This document shows positions 34,430 to 42,604 of a stretch of 64,000 nt of DNA, piece by piece. The notes under the pieces are model-generated. The model worked only from the letters and a program-made list of their open reading frames with translations, did no database searches and was not told the DNA's origin. Where the stretch lies: NCBI GenBank assembly GCA_026003255.1, contig BPGX01000010.1, positions 23,897-87,896 of the forward strand. Reading direction: 5' to 3'. How positions within the stretch are numbered: position 1 is the first letter of the stretch; each line of letters begins with the position of its first letter. Both the position numbers and the translations under genes were made by a program. This DNA comes from Bacteroidia bacterium. GTDB taxonomy: Bacteria; Bacteroidota; Bacteroidia; B-17B0; Aurantibacillaceae.

Positions 34430-35965
34430 ATGAGTGAAAAAAGAGTAAGAGTAAGATTTGCACCCAGCCCTACTGGCGGATTGCACATGGGCGGCGTTAG
34501 AACTGCTTTGTTTAATTATTTATTTGCAAAAAAACATAATGGGGATTTTATCTTAAGAATAGAAGATACTGACCAAACCCGCTATGTAAAAGGGGCAGAA
34601 GATTATATCATTGAAGCATTGAAATGGTGCGGCATAGAGCCAAATGAAGGTGTTGGCTTTGGCGATGGACCTTATGCACCATATCGTCAGAGCGAAAGAA
34701 AAAACACAGGAATTTACATGAAATATGCCCAAAAACTCATTGAAGCAGGCGGTGCTTATTATGCCTTTGATACCGAAGAAGAATTAGAAGAAATGCGCAA
34801 ACGTTTAGAAGCCGCAAAAGTTGTGTCACCACAATACAATCATATTACCCGAATGAATATGCGCAATTCACTTACCTTAAGTCATGACGAAGTTCAAAAA
34901 CTTTTAGATAGTGGCGTGCCTTATGTGATTCGTTTGAAAGTGCCTCGCAACGAAGAAATTCGCTTTTATGATATTATTCGTGGATGGATAGTGGTCAATT
35001 CTTCTACTATTGATGATAAAGTATTACTCAAATCCGATGGAATGCCTACTTATCATCTGGCACACATTGTGGATGATATTGAAATGAAAATCACACATGT
35101 CATTCGTGGCGAAGAATGGTTGCCAAGCGCTCCTGCTCATGTATTAACCTACAAGTACCTTGGTCTTGAAAATCAAATGCCGCAATTGGCACACTTACCG
35201 CTTATTTTAAAGCCCGATGGAAAGGGTAAATTATCCAAACGAGACACTTCCGGACTGCCCATGTTTCCTCTCAACTGGCACGATGAAAGAACAGGCGAAA
35301 GTTACATAGGATACAGAGAAAGCGGCTTTTTTCCAGAGGCATTCATTAATATGTTAGCCCTGTTGGGCTGGAATCCCGGTAATAATCAGGAAATACTCTC
35401 TAAAGAAGAAATGATCCAATTGTTTTCATTAGAAAAAGTACACAAAGCCGGTGCCAAATTTGACCCGGAAAAAACAAAATGGTTTAATCAACAATACCTG
35501 CGTAAAAAAGATAAATTAGAACTGGCAAAACTATTAGAACCTATATTGAAAGAAAACAACATCACTGCAGACCTTGAATACACTGCAAAAGTTTGTGAAC
35601 TGATGAAAGAAAAAGCCCATTTTGTGAAAGAAATCTGGGAATTTGGAAAATACATGTTTGTAGAACCCGATAAATATGACGAGAAAGTTATTCAGAAAAA
35701 ATGGAATCCTGATAGTCAAAAACAAATTCAGGAAATAAAAACGTTATTACAAAACATTGAACCATTTGAAGCAGATAATATCCATCATGCATTAGATAAT
35801 TTTTCTAAAGAAAAAGGGAAAATAGATTATCAATTGATTCGTACACTACTAACTGGTGTTTCCTCAGGACCTTCATTAGTTCATATAATGGAAATTTTAG
35901 GGAAATCTAAAACACTGAAAAGATTAGAAACTGCTCTTGAAAAACTTGCTGTAACTCAAAACTAA
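34430..35965 (+). CDS. gltX: Glutamate--tRNA ligase
   Basis: Charges tRNA-Glu in the cytosol. A class I synthetase with RFAPSPTGGLHMGG (HIGH-like) at the start and KGKLSKRD (KMSKS-like) in the middle. The 511-residue length from the ATG at 34430 fits; an in-frame ATG at 34412 would overlap the preceding gene's stop. GEEWLPSAPAHVLTYKYL and the C-terminal helical anticodon-binding domain are visible. DedA follows 6 bases later. Confidence 0.97.
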   Translation: MSEKRVRVRFAPSPTGGLHMGGVRTALFNYLFAKKHNGDFILRIEDTDQTRYVKGAEDYIIEALKWCGIEPNEGVGFGDGPYAPYRQSERKNTGIYMKYAQKLIEAGGAYYAFDTEEELEEMRKRLEAAKVVSPQYNHITRMNMRNSLTLSHDEVQKLLDSGVPYVIRLKVPRNEEIRFYDIIRGWIVVNSSTIDDKVLLKSDGMPTYHLAHIVDDIEMKITHVIRGEEWLPSAPAHVLTYKYLGLENQMPQLAHLPLILKPDGKGKLSKRDTSGLPMFPLNWHDERTGESYIGYRESGFFPEAFINMLALLGWNPGNNQEILSKEEMIQLFSLEKVHKAGAKFDPEKTKWFNQQYLRKKDKLELAKLLEPILKENNITADLEYTAKVCELMKEKAHFVKEIWEFGKYMFVEPDKYDEKVIQKKWNPDSQKQIQEIKTLLQNIEPFEADNIHHALDNFSKEKGKIDYQLIRTLLTGVSSGPSLVHIMEILGKSKTLKRLETALEKLAVTQN

Positions 35966-35971
35966 CTAACC

Positions 35972-36607
35972 ATGCATTCCATTCTGGACTTTATCTTACA
36001 TCTTGATAAAAATTTAGCAGACATTTTAATACAATATCAAACTACAACATACTTTATTTTAGCGCTGATTATTTTTTGTGAAACAGGATTAGTCGCTACG
36101 CCTTTTTTACCCGGTGATTCTTTGTTATTTGCCGCTGGTATGCTCACAGCATCCATGGGCATTTTAGACATTAAATTTTTAATTCCGCTTCTTATTCTTT
36201 CTGCTTTTGTAGGAGATAATGTCAATTATTTTGTTGGAAAATTTGTAGGTGAAAAAGTGTTTGATATACCATATTTGAGAAAAATTATCAAACGAGAGTA
36301 TCTTGATAAAACGCATGCTTTCTACGAAAAACACGGTGGCAAAACGATTATCATGGCACGATTTGTTCCTATTGTTCGCACCTTTGCTCCGTTTGCAGCC
36401 GGATTAGGAAAAATGACTTATCCGAGATATATTGCGTTTTGCATTGCTGGTGCAGTGTTGTGGGTTACTTCCATCACTCTTGCCGGATACTACTTTGGCA
36501 ATATCCCCATTATTAAAAACAATTTTGAAAAAGTAATATTTGGGATTATATTTATTTCAGTGCTGCCTATTATTTTGGGAGTGGTAAAAGAAAAATTGAA
36601 AAAATAG
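35972..36607 (+). CDS. DedA family membrane protein
   Basis: A 211-residue inner-membrane protein of the DedA/SNARE-associated family, some members of which flip undecaprenyl phosphate or other lipids. Seen: ETGLVATPFLPGDSLLFAAG, GDNVNYFVGKFVGEKVF, FYEKHGGKTIIMARFVPIVR and TFAPFAAGLGKMTYPRY, all family signatures, with about five hydrophobic segments. It ends the rightward group with gltX, and element C follows. Confidence 0.9.
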   Translation: MHSILDFILHLDKNLADILIQYQTTTYFILALIIFCETGLVATPFLPGDSLLFAAGMLTASMGILDIKFLIPLLILSAFVGDNVNYFVGKFVGEKVFDIPYLRKIIKREYLDKTHAFYEKHGGKTIIMARFVPIVRTFAPFAAGLGKMTYPRYIAFCIAGAVLWVTSITLAGYYFGNIPIIKNNFEKVIFGIIFISVLPIILGVVKEKLKK

Positions 36608-36668
36608 AGAAAGTCAAAAAGAGAGTAAATAATTCCACTGTAATTGATAATATCTCAATCAATTATTT

Positions 36669-36992
36669 TATCCCAGATTATGCAATAAGATTAATGAAAT
36701 AAGAAATTTTTATTCAATCAATCTTTATTTTAACCACAATTTACCCTGTTAAATAGTTGCTATATTTAACAGCGTGAACACAAAGGAAATAATCAAAGCG
36801 AGTAAAGTCCAGATACATTTTGCAAACAAGAAATGCTTTGTGTTCTTTGTAAAAAACTTTGTTTTCTCAGTGGTTCAAAAAATCAAATAATTTCATTAAA
36901 ACCAAATTGGTGATAACCAATTATATCTTAATATAAATGAAATAACGTAGAATTTACAGCACGATAATTTTTAATGCATAATGTGGGTTTAT
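36669..36992. mobile_element. MITE-like element C (complete)
   Basis: The ~570-base gap between DedA and the grasp-with-spasm array contains a complete non-coding element. Its left end TCCCAGATTATGCAATAAGA (from 36671) is the inverted match of the right end, which reversed reads AAACCCACATTATGCATTAA (36990 downward). The core (36731-36876) is a palindrome starting TAACCACAA and ending TCAGTGGTT, homologous to element B. It carries an extra hairpin, CTGTTAAATA...TATTTAACAG, at about 36746-36772 that is absent from B. Confidence 0.65.
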
Positions 36993-37065
36993 CATAATAA
37001 AAGTAGTTACAGATTCAAGTTGTTAACTCATGAATGTGATTTTTAAGCAAGAATATTTTGTAGCA

Positions 37066-37175
37066 TTTCCACTCAAAAAAAAATAAACCGCTCAAATAAT
37101 TTAAGAGAAAAAATTCATTTTGTAGTGTTTTTCATTCATCAGAATTTGTTTATATTTGCTACAAAAATTACAACT
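37066..37175 (+). repeat. Header repeat 1 of the grasp-with-spasm array (promoter region)
   Basis: A ~110-base sequence (TTTCCACTCAAAAAAA, then TAAGAGAAAAAATTCATTTT, then CATTCATCAGAATTTG) that recurs at 39073, 42488 and 46361. It ends in a TATATTTG box (37151-37158), a match to TAnnTTTG, 18 bases before the start codon. It is therefore probably the promoter of each unit. Confidence 0.85.
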
Positions 37176-38075
37176 ATGAAAACTTATAATCCTTATCCTC
37201 AATTAGGAGAACAATTAAAAGATGGGTTAGATTATGTGGTGAACAATATCCCTTCCAATCCAACAGAAGAAGATTTAGTAAATGCAGTGTATAATTTTAT
37301 TCAGCCGCTGTATTATCCCAACATTAGTAATGTGGTACAGGTAGAGTTAAAGTCGGTGATATGGAATATGGTGAATGCGTATCAGAATAATTTTTTAGGC
37401 AGCAGTGTGGTGTATTCTCCATCGCAACAAATGTGGATAGCGAAGTTATTGGCTTGTTCGTGTCAGCAATCGGTGAATGCGTTGGAAAACTACTTTAAGG
37501 AAGTAGAGCGAGGTATAGTGGAAAGTGGTTTGAGTATTAGCGAGCAGACGCCGTTGTTATTGGGAAGTGGAGGAGGAAAGGTATTGGCGAATTACTGGAT
37601 GCAGCAGATATCAGGAGGCGGGCAATGGATCAATTTTTTTGATGCAGTGGATAGGAATTATTTAAATGTGGGAGCGTGGGTTGGATCGGGAATAGAAGGG
37701 ATACTATTGGGTGCGAGAGCGAGTGAACGAGGATTGATAGCGCCTACGACGGATATTGTGAGTGTGGAATTAGTGAGTGCATTGATAGGTGGAATTGTCG
37801 TGTCAGGTGGAAAGGTGTTGTTTAAGTGGGTGAAGAGGGTGGATATTGAAGATATAATGGTTTCAAGGATATTTTCGCCTGTAGTTACAGATGATTTATT
37901 GGGGGCGTCGGTTAGTTTGAAGATGAATGGTACTTACAATCCCAAAACAATGAAGCAGGGTGATTGGCTTGATCCAGATACAAAACTGTCATGCTTTGCT
38001 GGTTCCAGATCTGATTTGTACAATCTAAATGGTGATCTTATATGGGGAACGTGTCCTTCTAATTCACAAAAATAA
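37176..38075 (+). CDS. Unit 1 long hypothetical protein (MKTYNPYP family)
   Basis: A 299-residue protein, nearly identical to the one at 42605-43504. The start is set by that alignment (MKTYNPYPQLGEQLKDG); the 17 upstream codons fall in the promoter header. No signal peptide. Residues 1-130 are helical. Residues 150-235 hold glycine-rich hydrophobic stretches (LLLGSGGGKVLANYW, NVGAWVGSGIEGILLGA, LVSALIGGIVVSGGKVLF) that could insert in a membrane. The last 45 residues (LNGTYNPKTM-like, then CFAGSRSDLYNL) differ most between the copies. The gene is visibly richer in G than its AT-rich neighbours. Possible bacteriocin-like toxin or maturation substrate; not recognised. Confidence 0.65.
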   Translation: MKTYNPYPQLGEQLKDGLDYVVNNIPSNPTEEDLVNAVYNFIQPLYYPNISNVVQVELKSVIWNMVNAYQNNFLGSSVVYSPSQQMWIAKLLACSCQQSVNALENYFKEVERGIVESGLSISEQTPLLLGSGGGKVLANYWMQQISGGGQWINFFDAVDRNYLNVGAWVGSGIEGILLGARASERGLIAPTTDIVSVELVSALIGGIVVSGGKVLFKWVKRVDIEDIMVSRIFSPVVTDDLLGASVSLKMNGTYNPKTMKQGDWLDPDTKLSCFAGSRSDLYNLNGDLIWGTCPSNSQK

Positions 38076-38159
38076 ATATTTGTTGAGTGTTTTTTAACCA
38101 TTTAATATATTTTATAGAAAAAATTTCATACATAACTCCGATCTTATAACGACTCTTAT

Positions 38160-38660
38160 ATGAATTATATTTTAGTTACTATATGTGCCATAAAAATGAG
38201 TTTTATTTTTTCTCAATGTGATATATTGGGAGAGTATATCTTTTCAAAAATGATGGAAGATTCAAAAGTAACATTTTATCAAACTTCAAGTAACAAAAAA
38301 AAATATGGAAAAATGAAAATATATCTGAATAAACAAGGAGATACGCTTATTGATTTTAGTTTTGGTTGTATAAAAGAGATAATTTATCACTATATAGACA
38401 AAGGTATGTATGATATAGAATTTAAGTTTTTAAGTAAAGGTAAATTGTCTTTTAGTAAGAAAGACACCTCGCTATTAATAAAAAAAATTCAATTTGTTGA
38501 GGGAGAGAAAGAATATTTTTTCAAATGTCTTGATGAACTGAATAAGCCATTTAAGATATTAAAGTGCACACCAAAGGAGTTGGTGTTATTACAGTGTCAT
38601 ATATGTGAAGAGGAAAAAGTGTATATAAAATATTTCTTTAATAAAATTGCTAGTCAATGA
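38160..38660 (+). CDS. Unit 1 hypothetical secreted protein
   Basis: A 166-residue protein with a short signal-like start (MNYILVTICAIKMSFIFSQ). The mature part alternates charged beta strands (KMKIYLNKQGDTLIDFSF, YDIEFKFLSKGKLSFSKKD) and ends with a Cys-containing pair (LLQCHICEEEKVYI). It is almost identical to the copy at 43589-44089. It overlaps the following ATP-grasp remnant by 4 bases (ATGA). A small beta-barrel lipocalin-like fold is possible. It could be an immunity or carrier protein for the product, by position only. Confidence 0.62.
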   Translation: MNYILVTICAIKMSFIFSQCDILGEYIFSKMMEDSKVTFYQTSSNKKKYGKMKIYLNKQGDTLIDFSFGCIKEIIYHYIDKGMYDIEFKFLSKGKLSFSKKDTSLLIKKIQFVEGEKEYFFKCLDELNKPFKILKCTPKELVLLQCHICEEEKVYIKYFFNKIASQ

Positions 38661-39068
38661 TTTTAATTTTAAGTAATTTAAGGGACGTATCCACTGAGTT
38701 AGTGGAAGATGTTCTTTTGGCTAATAAAATTGACTTTTATCGTGTAAATGAAGAAGATGAAATTTGGCTAGAAAAATTTGAAATGCGATATCAAAAATAC
38801 AAATTTGACAGAAGTCATCAAGAAAAAATCTTTTCAAAAATACTGGCACATTAAAAAAGATGAAATCACTGTGTGTAAAGATTGTGAATTCCGTCATATC
38901 TGCACAGATTGCCGGGCATATCTTGAAAATCCTGATGATTTATACAGTAAGCCCTTGAAATGTGACTATAATCCTTATACCTGTCAATGGGAAGAATGGA
39001 GCACATATCCACTCAAACAAAAAGCTATAGAGTTTTATGATTTAAGAGAAATTATTGAGAAATCATAA
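38657..39068 (+). pseudogene. Fusion scar: ATP-grasp start joined to SPASM end
   Basis: The first ~41 codons match the ATP-grasp maturase of unit 3 (ILILSNLRDVSTELVEDVLL to WLEKFE). At about 38786 the sequence jumps to the 3' part of the SPASM maturase (DIKNTNLTEVIKKK onward, 38790-39068), in a different frame. About 1.9 kb present in unit 3 is missing. Neither protein can be made. This is a deletion product of unit 1. Confidence 0.85.
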
Positions 39069-39072
39069 CTTT

Positions 39073-39183
39073 CATTTCCACTCAAAAAAAATAAATCGCT
39101 CAAATAATTTAAGAGAAAAAATTCATTTTGTATTGTTTTTCATTCATCAGAATTTGTTTATCTTTGCTTAAAAATTTACAACA
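39073..39183 (+). repeat. Header repeat 2
   Basis: Second copy of the array header, with a TATCTTTG box at 39159-39166 matching TAnnTTTG. It leads into the start of the MKTYNPYP reading frame at 39184. Confidence 0.85.
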
Positions 39184-39273
39184 ATGAAAACCTACAATCC
39201 TTATCCTCAATTAGGAGAACAATTAAAAGATGGTTTGGATTATGTGGTGAACAATATCCCTTCAAAACACTAA
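39184..39273 (+). pseudogene. Truncated MKTYNPYP reading frame
   Basis: The first 27 codons equal those of the 299-residue proteins (MKTYNPYPQLGEQLKDG up to NNIPS), then K-H-stop follow. The remaining ~270 codons are absent and the DUF6624 gene begins 22 bases later. The 29-residue peptide could still be made; it is either a remnant or a short leader peptide. Confidence 0.7.
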
Positions 39274-39295
39274 ATAATTTTATTACACTGAAAAA

Positions 39296-40249
39296 ATGCG
39301 TAGAACGAAAATAAATTTTCATTTCATCATATTTTTGATTACGAGAACTTGTTTGTTATATTGTCAAAATCCGCCAGAAAAATATTTGTTTCATATTAAT
39401 AAGGCAGATAGTTTATTTCAGCAATCATATTATAATATTGCAAAGGTTGAATATTTAAGAGCTTCTTCAGAATGGGGAAACACAGGGCTACCATTTCATC
39501 AATATCAATTGGCGCGTTGCTATGCAGAATTAAATAACAGAGATTCTGCATTTATGTATTTAAACAACCTTATGAGATATTTAGCTTTTTCAAACCCAGA
39601 TACAATTCAAAACGATAAACACTTTATTAATTTGTATAATGATAAACGATGGATTCAATTTATAAACAAAGTAAAGACAATTGAACAATCAGAAAAATCT
39701 GGAGTAATAAAAAGTATTAATACAATGGTTCAACACGATCAATTCTGGAGGAGATTAATGGTAAGGCATATTAATAATGACAATAACGTGAAAGATTCTA
39801 TAACAGAACCAGAAATAAAAAGAAAAATTCAACAGACAGATAGTGTAAATTATTTTTCATTAAAGAAAATTCTTAAAAAAGTAGGTTTTCCTGGGTATAG
39901 TAAGGTAGGTATGGTTGGATCTCAGAATTTCTGGATATTAGTTCAACATCAGGACAAGCACATTAATTTTCAAAAAAAGGTACTAAAGAAGATGAAAAAA
40001 GAAGTAAAAAGAAATAATGCCAGTCCTAACTTATATGCTTATTTATACGATAGAGTAATGGTAAATACAGGTAAAAAACAGATGTATGGAACACAGATGC
40101 GATTAAACAAAGATAGTACATCTTATGAACCATATCCACTTAAGTATCCAGATAAAGTAAATGAATTAAGAAGAGAAGTTGGATTGCCGCCTATTGAAGA
40201 ATACATCAAACAAATGAATCAAATTTATTATGGTAAAGTTAAGAAGTAA
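39296..40249 (+). CDS. DUF6624 family protein with signal peptide and TPR-like part
   Basis: A 317-residue protein, present only in unit 2. A signal peptide (IFLITRTCLLYCQ) is followed by TPR-like helices (SLFQQSYYNIAKVEYLRA, YQLARCYAELNNRDSAFMYL). The C-terminal 140 residues form a DUF6624 domain (GMVGSQNFWILVQHQDKHI, NLYAYLYDRVMVNTGK, MYGTQMRLN, ELRREVGLPPIEEY). The biochemical role of DUF6624 is unknown. It occupies the place held by the 299- and 166-residue proteins in units 1 and 3. The stop lies 20 bases inside the next gene. Confidence 0.78.
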   Translation: MRRTKINFHFIIFLITRTCLLYCQNPPEKYLFHINKADSLFQQSYYNIAKVEYLRASSEWGNTGLPFHQYQLARCYAELNNRDSAFMYLNNLMRYLAFSNPDTIQNDKHFINLYNDKRWIQFINKVKTIEQSEKSGVIKSINTMVQHDQFWRRLMVRHINNDNNVKDSITEPEIKRKIQQTDSVNYFSLKKILKKVGFPGYSKVGMVGSQNFWILVQHQDKHINFQKKVLKKMKKEVKRNNASPNLYAYLYDRVMVNTGKKQMYGTQMRLNKDSTSYEPYPLKYPDKVNELRREVGLPPIEEYIKQMNQIYYGKVKK

Positions 40250-41222
40250 ACGCAAAAGTAAAAAGATTTTAATAATTTCTTCCACTCATTGCGAAATTAC
40301 AACAGAAAAAGTTATTGACTGGTTGATACATTTTAATAATAAGTTCTATAGAATAAATGGTGAGGAATTTCATCCTGATTTTTCTAATGAAGTTTTAATA
40401 CATATAGATTCAAGAAAATGTAGGATTAACAAAAGAGATCTGTATAAAGAAAATTTTTATTCTTGGTGGGTAAGAAGAATTGGAAATAGCATTACCAACT
40501 TAGATAGTATTGAAAATTACCATGTATTAGAATATTACAAAAATAACTTACTGAGTTTAAAGTGTTTTGTTTTTAATAATGTTCGGGTTACTAATGACAA
40601 AATCACTAATTTATTTCAGATTCATGTTAATAAACTCTATGTTCTTAAAATTGCAAGAAAATTAAAAATTCGAGTTCCTGAATATCTTATTACAAATATC
40701 AAGCAATCTATTGTGGACTTTTATTTTACAAAAAAGGAAAAAGTTGTCATAAAAGATATAAATCTTCCATATTTTGAAAAAAATAAACAAGAAGAATTTT
40801 CATCTTATACAAAATTAGTAGATATTACACTCCTAAATAAACTACCTCAATTTTTTCCCCCTACCTTTTTTCAAGAATATATTGAAAAAGAATATGAAAT
40901 ACGTTCATTCTATTTAAACGGTAAGTTTTATTCAATGGCTATTATGTCTCAAAAAGATGAACAGACAAAGATTGATTTTAGAAGATATAATTTAGAAAAT
41001 CCCAACAGAACAGTACCTTACCAATTGCCCACTCAATATGAAATAAAACTGAAAAAACTTATGGATACATTACATCTAAATACAGGTTCTCTGGATATAA
41101 TAAAAGGTAAAGACGGAAAATATTATTTTTTAGAAGTCAATCCTGTTGGGCAATTTGGAATGGTATCATATCCCTGTAATTATAAATTGGAAAAGGAAAT
41201 AGCTTTACTCTTATCTAAATAA
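40230..41222 (+). CDS. Unit 2 ATP-grasp peptide maturase, grasp-with-spasm type
   Basis: A 330-residue ATP-grasp ligase of the kind that forms ester or amide side-chain bonds in ribosomal peptides (graspetide/microviridin-type chemistry). Seen: KKILIISSTHCEITTEKVI at the N-terminus, KEYEIRSFYLNGKFYSMAI, DEQTKIDFRRY, SLDIIKGKDGKYYFLEVNPV (metal-binding Glu and Asn) and GQFG. It is clearly diverged from the unit 3 enzyme (44086), more than the surrounding repeats are. A possible small gene and the SPASM partner follow. Confidence 0.85.
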   Translation: MVKLRSKRKSKKILIISSTHCEITTEKVIDWLIHFNNKFYRINGEEFHPDFSNEVLIHIDSRKCRINKRDLYKENFYSWWVRRIGNSITNLDSIENYHVLEYYKNNLLSLKCFVFNNVRVTNDKITNLFQIHVNKLYVLKIARKLKIRVPEYLITNIKQSIVDFYFTKKEKVVIKDINLPYFEKNKQEEFSSYTKLVDITLLNKLPQFFPPTFFQEYIEKEYEIRSFYLNGKFYSMAIMSQKDEQTKIDFRRYNLENPNRTVPYQLPTQYEIKLKKLMDTLHLNTGSLDIIKGKDGKYYFLEVNPVGQFGMVSYPCNYKLEKEIALLLSK

Positions 41223-41238
41223 TTAAAAAATAACAAAG

Positions 41239-41454
41239 ATGCACATCAATAATTATTTAGAATTTATTAAAGAAATTAGACGTGAAAAGATTCCTTCTAA
41301 AAATATACTTGAAAGAATAGGTAAAAATTATTTCTATCGATCCAGTAGTTTTTATTATTTTTTTAATTACAGAAAAATAAGTAAAATTTACCATATAAAA
41401 ACAAGATTATGTTCAAAAAGAACTACTTCCGCCTTTACGCTAATTGTCAATTAG
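41239..41454 (+). CDS. Small protein between the maturases, unit 2
   Basis: A 71-residue basic protein rich in Tyr, Phe, Lys and Arg (RREKIPSKNILERIGKNYFY). It begins 16 bases after the ATP-grasp stop and overlaps the SPASM start by 46 bases in another frame. A small gene also occurs at the equivalent place in unit 3, but the two are not clearly similar. It could be a precursor peptide or an adaptor; it lacks an obvious core with Thr/Ser and Glu/Asp repeats. Confidence 0.4.
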   Translation: MHINNYLEFIKEIRREKIPSKNILERIGKNYFYRSSSFYYFFNYRKISKIYHIKTRLCSKRTTSAFTLIVN

Positions 41455-42485
41455 TAAAAGGAGCCAGACGCTCTATCATTTGTGATTTGCAAAAAGGACA
41501 ATTTGTCTACATATCTGAACCACTGATTACTATTCTAAACACATTGCAGAAACATACCATCCAATACACTCTAAAAAAGTTCCCAGAATATTCCAACACT
41601 ATAAAAAATCTCATAAAGTATCTCATCGAAATTGACTATGGACATTATGTTCAAAACCCTAAACAATTTCCAGACCTAAATCTTACTTTTGAAATCCCTC
41701 GAAAAATTCACGATTGTATAATAGAATTATCTGATATTACATTTAAATATCACAAAAAAATTTTAAAAGAACTTACTAAACTCGGCGCTCAATTTATTGA
41801 ATTTAGATCTTATCAAGCTTTTGATTTAAAAAAACTTCAAACGCTTTTGAACTTCATGCCATACACAAGATTTCGTGGAGTAGATATAATAATACCCTAT
41901 TCATCTAATAACAACATATCTGTTTACAAACAATTTATAGATGAAAATTTAATTATTAATCAATTCATTATACATTCCTGTTCTGATACAACATTATTAA
42001 ACTCTACCTTTGAAAGGTTGATATTTACACAAGAAAAAATAGATTCTTCTAAACATTGTGGTAAGATATTTCCAGAAAATTTTATGATTAACATAGAATT
42101 ATTTCTTGAATCCCAACACTACAACACTTGTCTTAATAGAAAAATTTCCATTGATGCAGAAGGAAATATTAAAAATTGTCCTTCCATGCTCCATTCTTAC
42201 GGCAATATCAAAAATACAAATTTGACAGAAGTCATCAAGAAAAAATCTTTTCAAAAATACTGGCACATTAAAAAAGATGAAATCACTGTGTGTAAAGATT
42301 GTGAATTCCGGCATATCTGCACAGATTGCCGGGCATATCTTGAAAATCCAGAAGATTTATACAGTAAACCCTTGAAATGTGGCTATAATCCTTATGCCTG
42401 CCAATGGGAAGAATGGAGCACACATCCATTAAAACAAAAAGCCATAGAGTTTTATGATTTAAGAGAAATTATTGAGAAATCATAA
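41409..42485 (+). CDS. Unit 2 SPASM-domain peptide maturase, grasp-with-spasm type
   Basis: A 358-residue partner of the ATP-grasp enzyme. The N-terminus NYFRLYANCQLVKGARRSII is typical of the family. There is no radical-SAM CxxxCxxC motif, so it is a SPASM protein without the usual SAM cluster. The C-terminal third holds the Cys-rich SPASM part: CLNRKISIDAEGNIKNCPSM, then VCKDCEFRHICTDCRAY and a last Cys in KPLKCGYNPYACQWEEW. From about 42103 onward the DNA is nearly identical to the unit 3 gene; before that it is divergent. Confidence 0.85.
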   Translation: MFKKNYFRLYANCQLVKGARRSIICDLQKGQFVYISEPLITILNTLQKHTIQYTLKKFPEYSNTIKNLIKYLIEIDYGHYVQNPKQFPDLNLTFEIPRKIHDCIIELSDITFKYHKKILKELTKLGAQFIEFRSYQAFDLKKLQTLLNFMPYTRFRGVDIIIPYSSNNNISVYKQFIDENLIINQFIIHSCSDTTLLNSTFERLIFTQEKIDSSKHCGKIFPENFMINIELFLESQHYNTCLNRKISIDAEGNIKNCPSMLHSYGNIKNTNLTEVIKKKSFQKYWHIKKDEITVCKDCEFRHICTDCRAYLENPEDLYSKPLKCGYNPYACQWEEWSTHPLKQKAIEFYDLREIIEKS

Positions 42486-42487
42486 CC

Positions 42488-42604
42488 TTCATTTCCACTC
42501 AAAAAAAAAAAATAAACCGCTCAAATAATTTAAGAGAAAAAATTCATTTTGTAGTGTTTTTCATTCATCAGAATTTGTTTATATTTGCTTAAAAATTTAC
42601 AACA
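42488..42604 (+). repeat. Header repeat 3
   Basis: Third copy of the array header, with a TATATTTG box at 42580-42587, 17 bases before the start of the unit 3 gene. It has a longer A-run than the other copies. Confidence 0.85.

Noticed and set aside
37125..37175. Longer N-terminus for the first array protein
   Set aside because: The 17 extra codons lie in the header promoter and are not open in the other copies, which start at MKTYNPYP.
39184..39273. 29-residue peptide as the graspetide precursor
   Set aside because: Its sequence equals the start of the 299-residue proteins and it ends abruptly, so truncation explains it better; there is no core motif.
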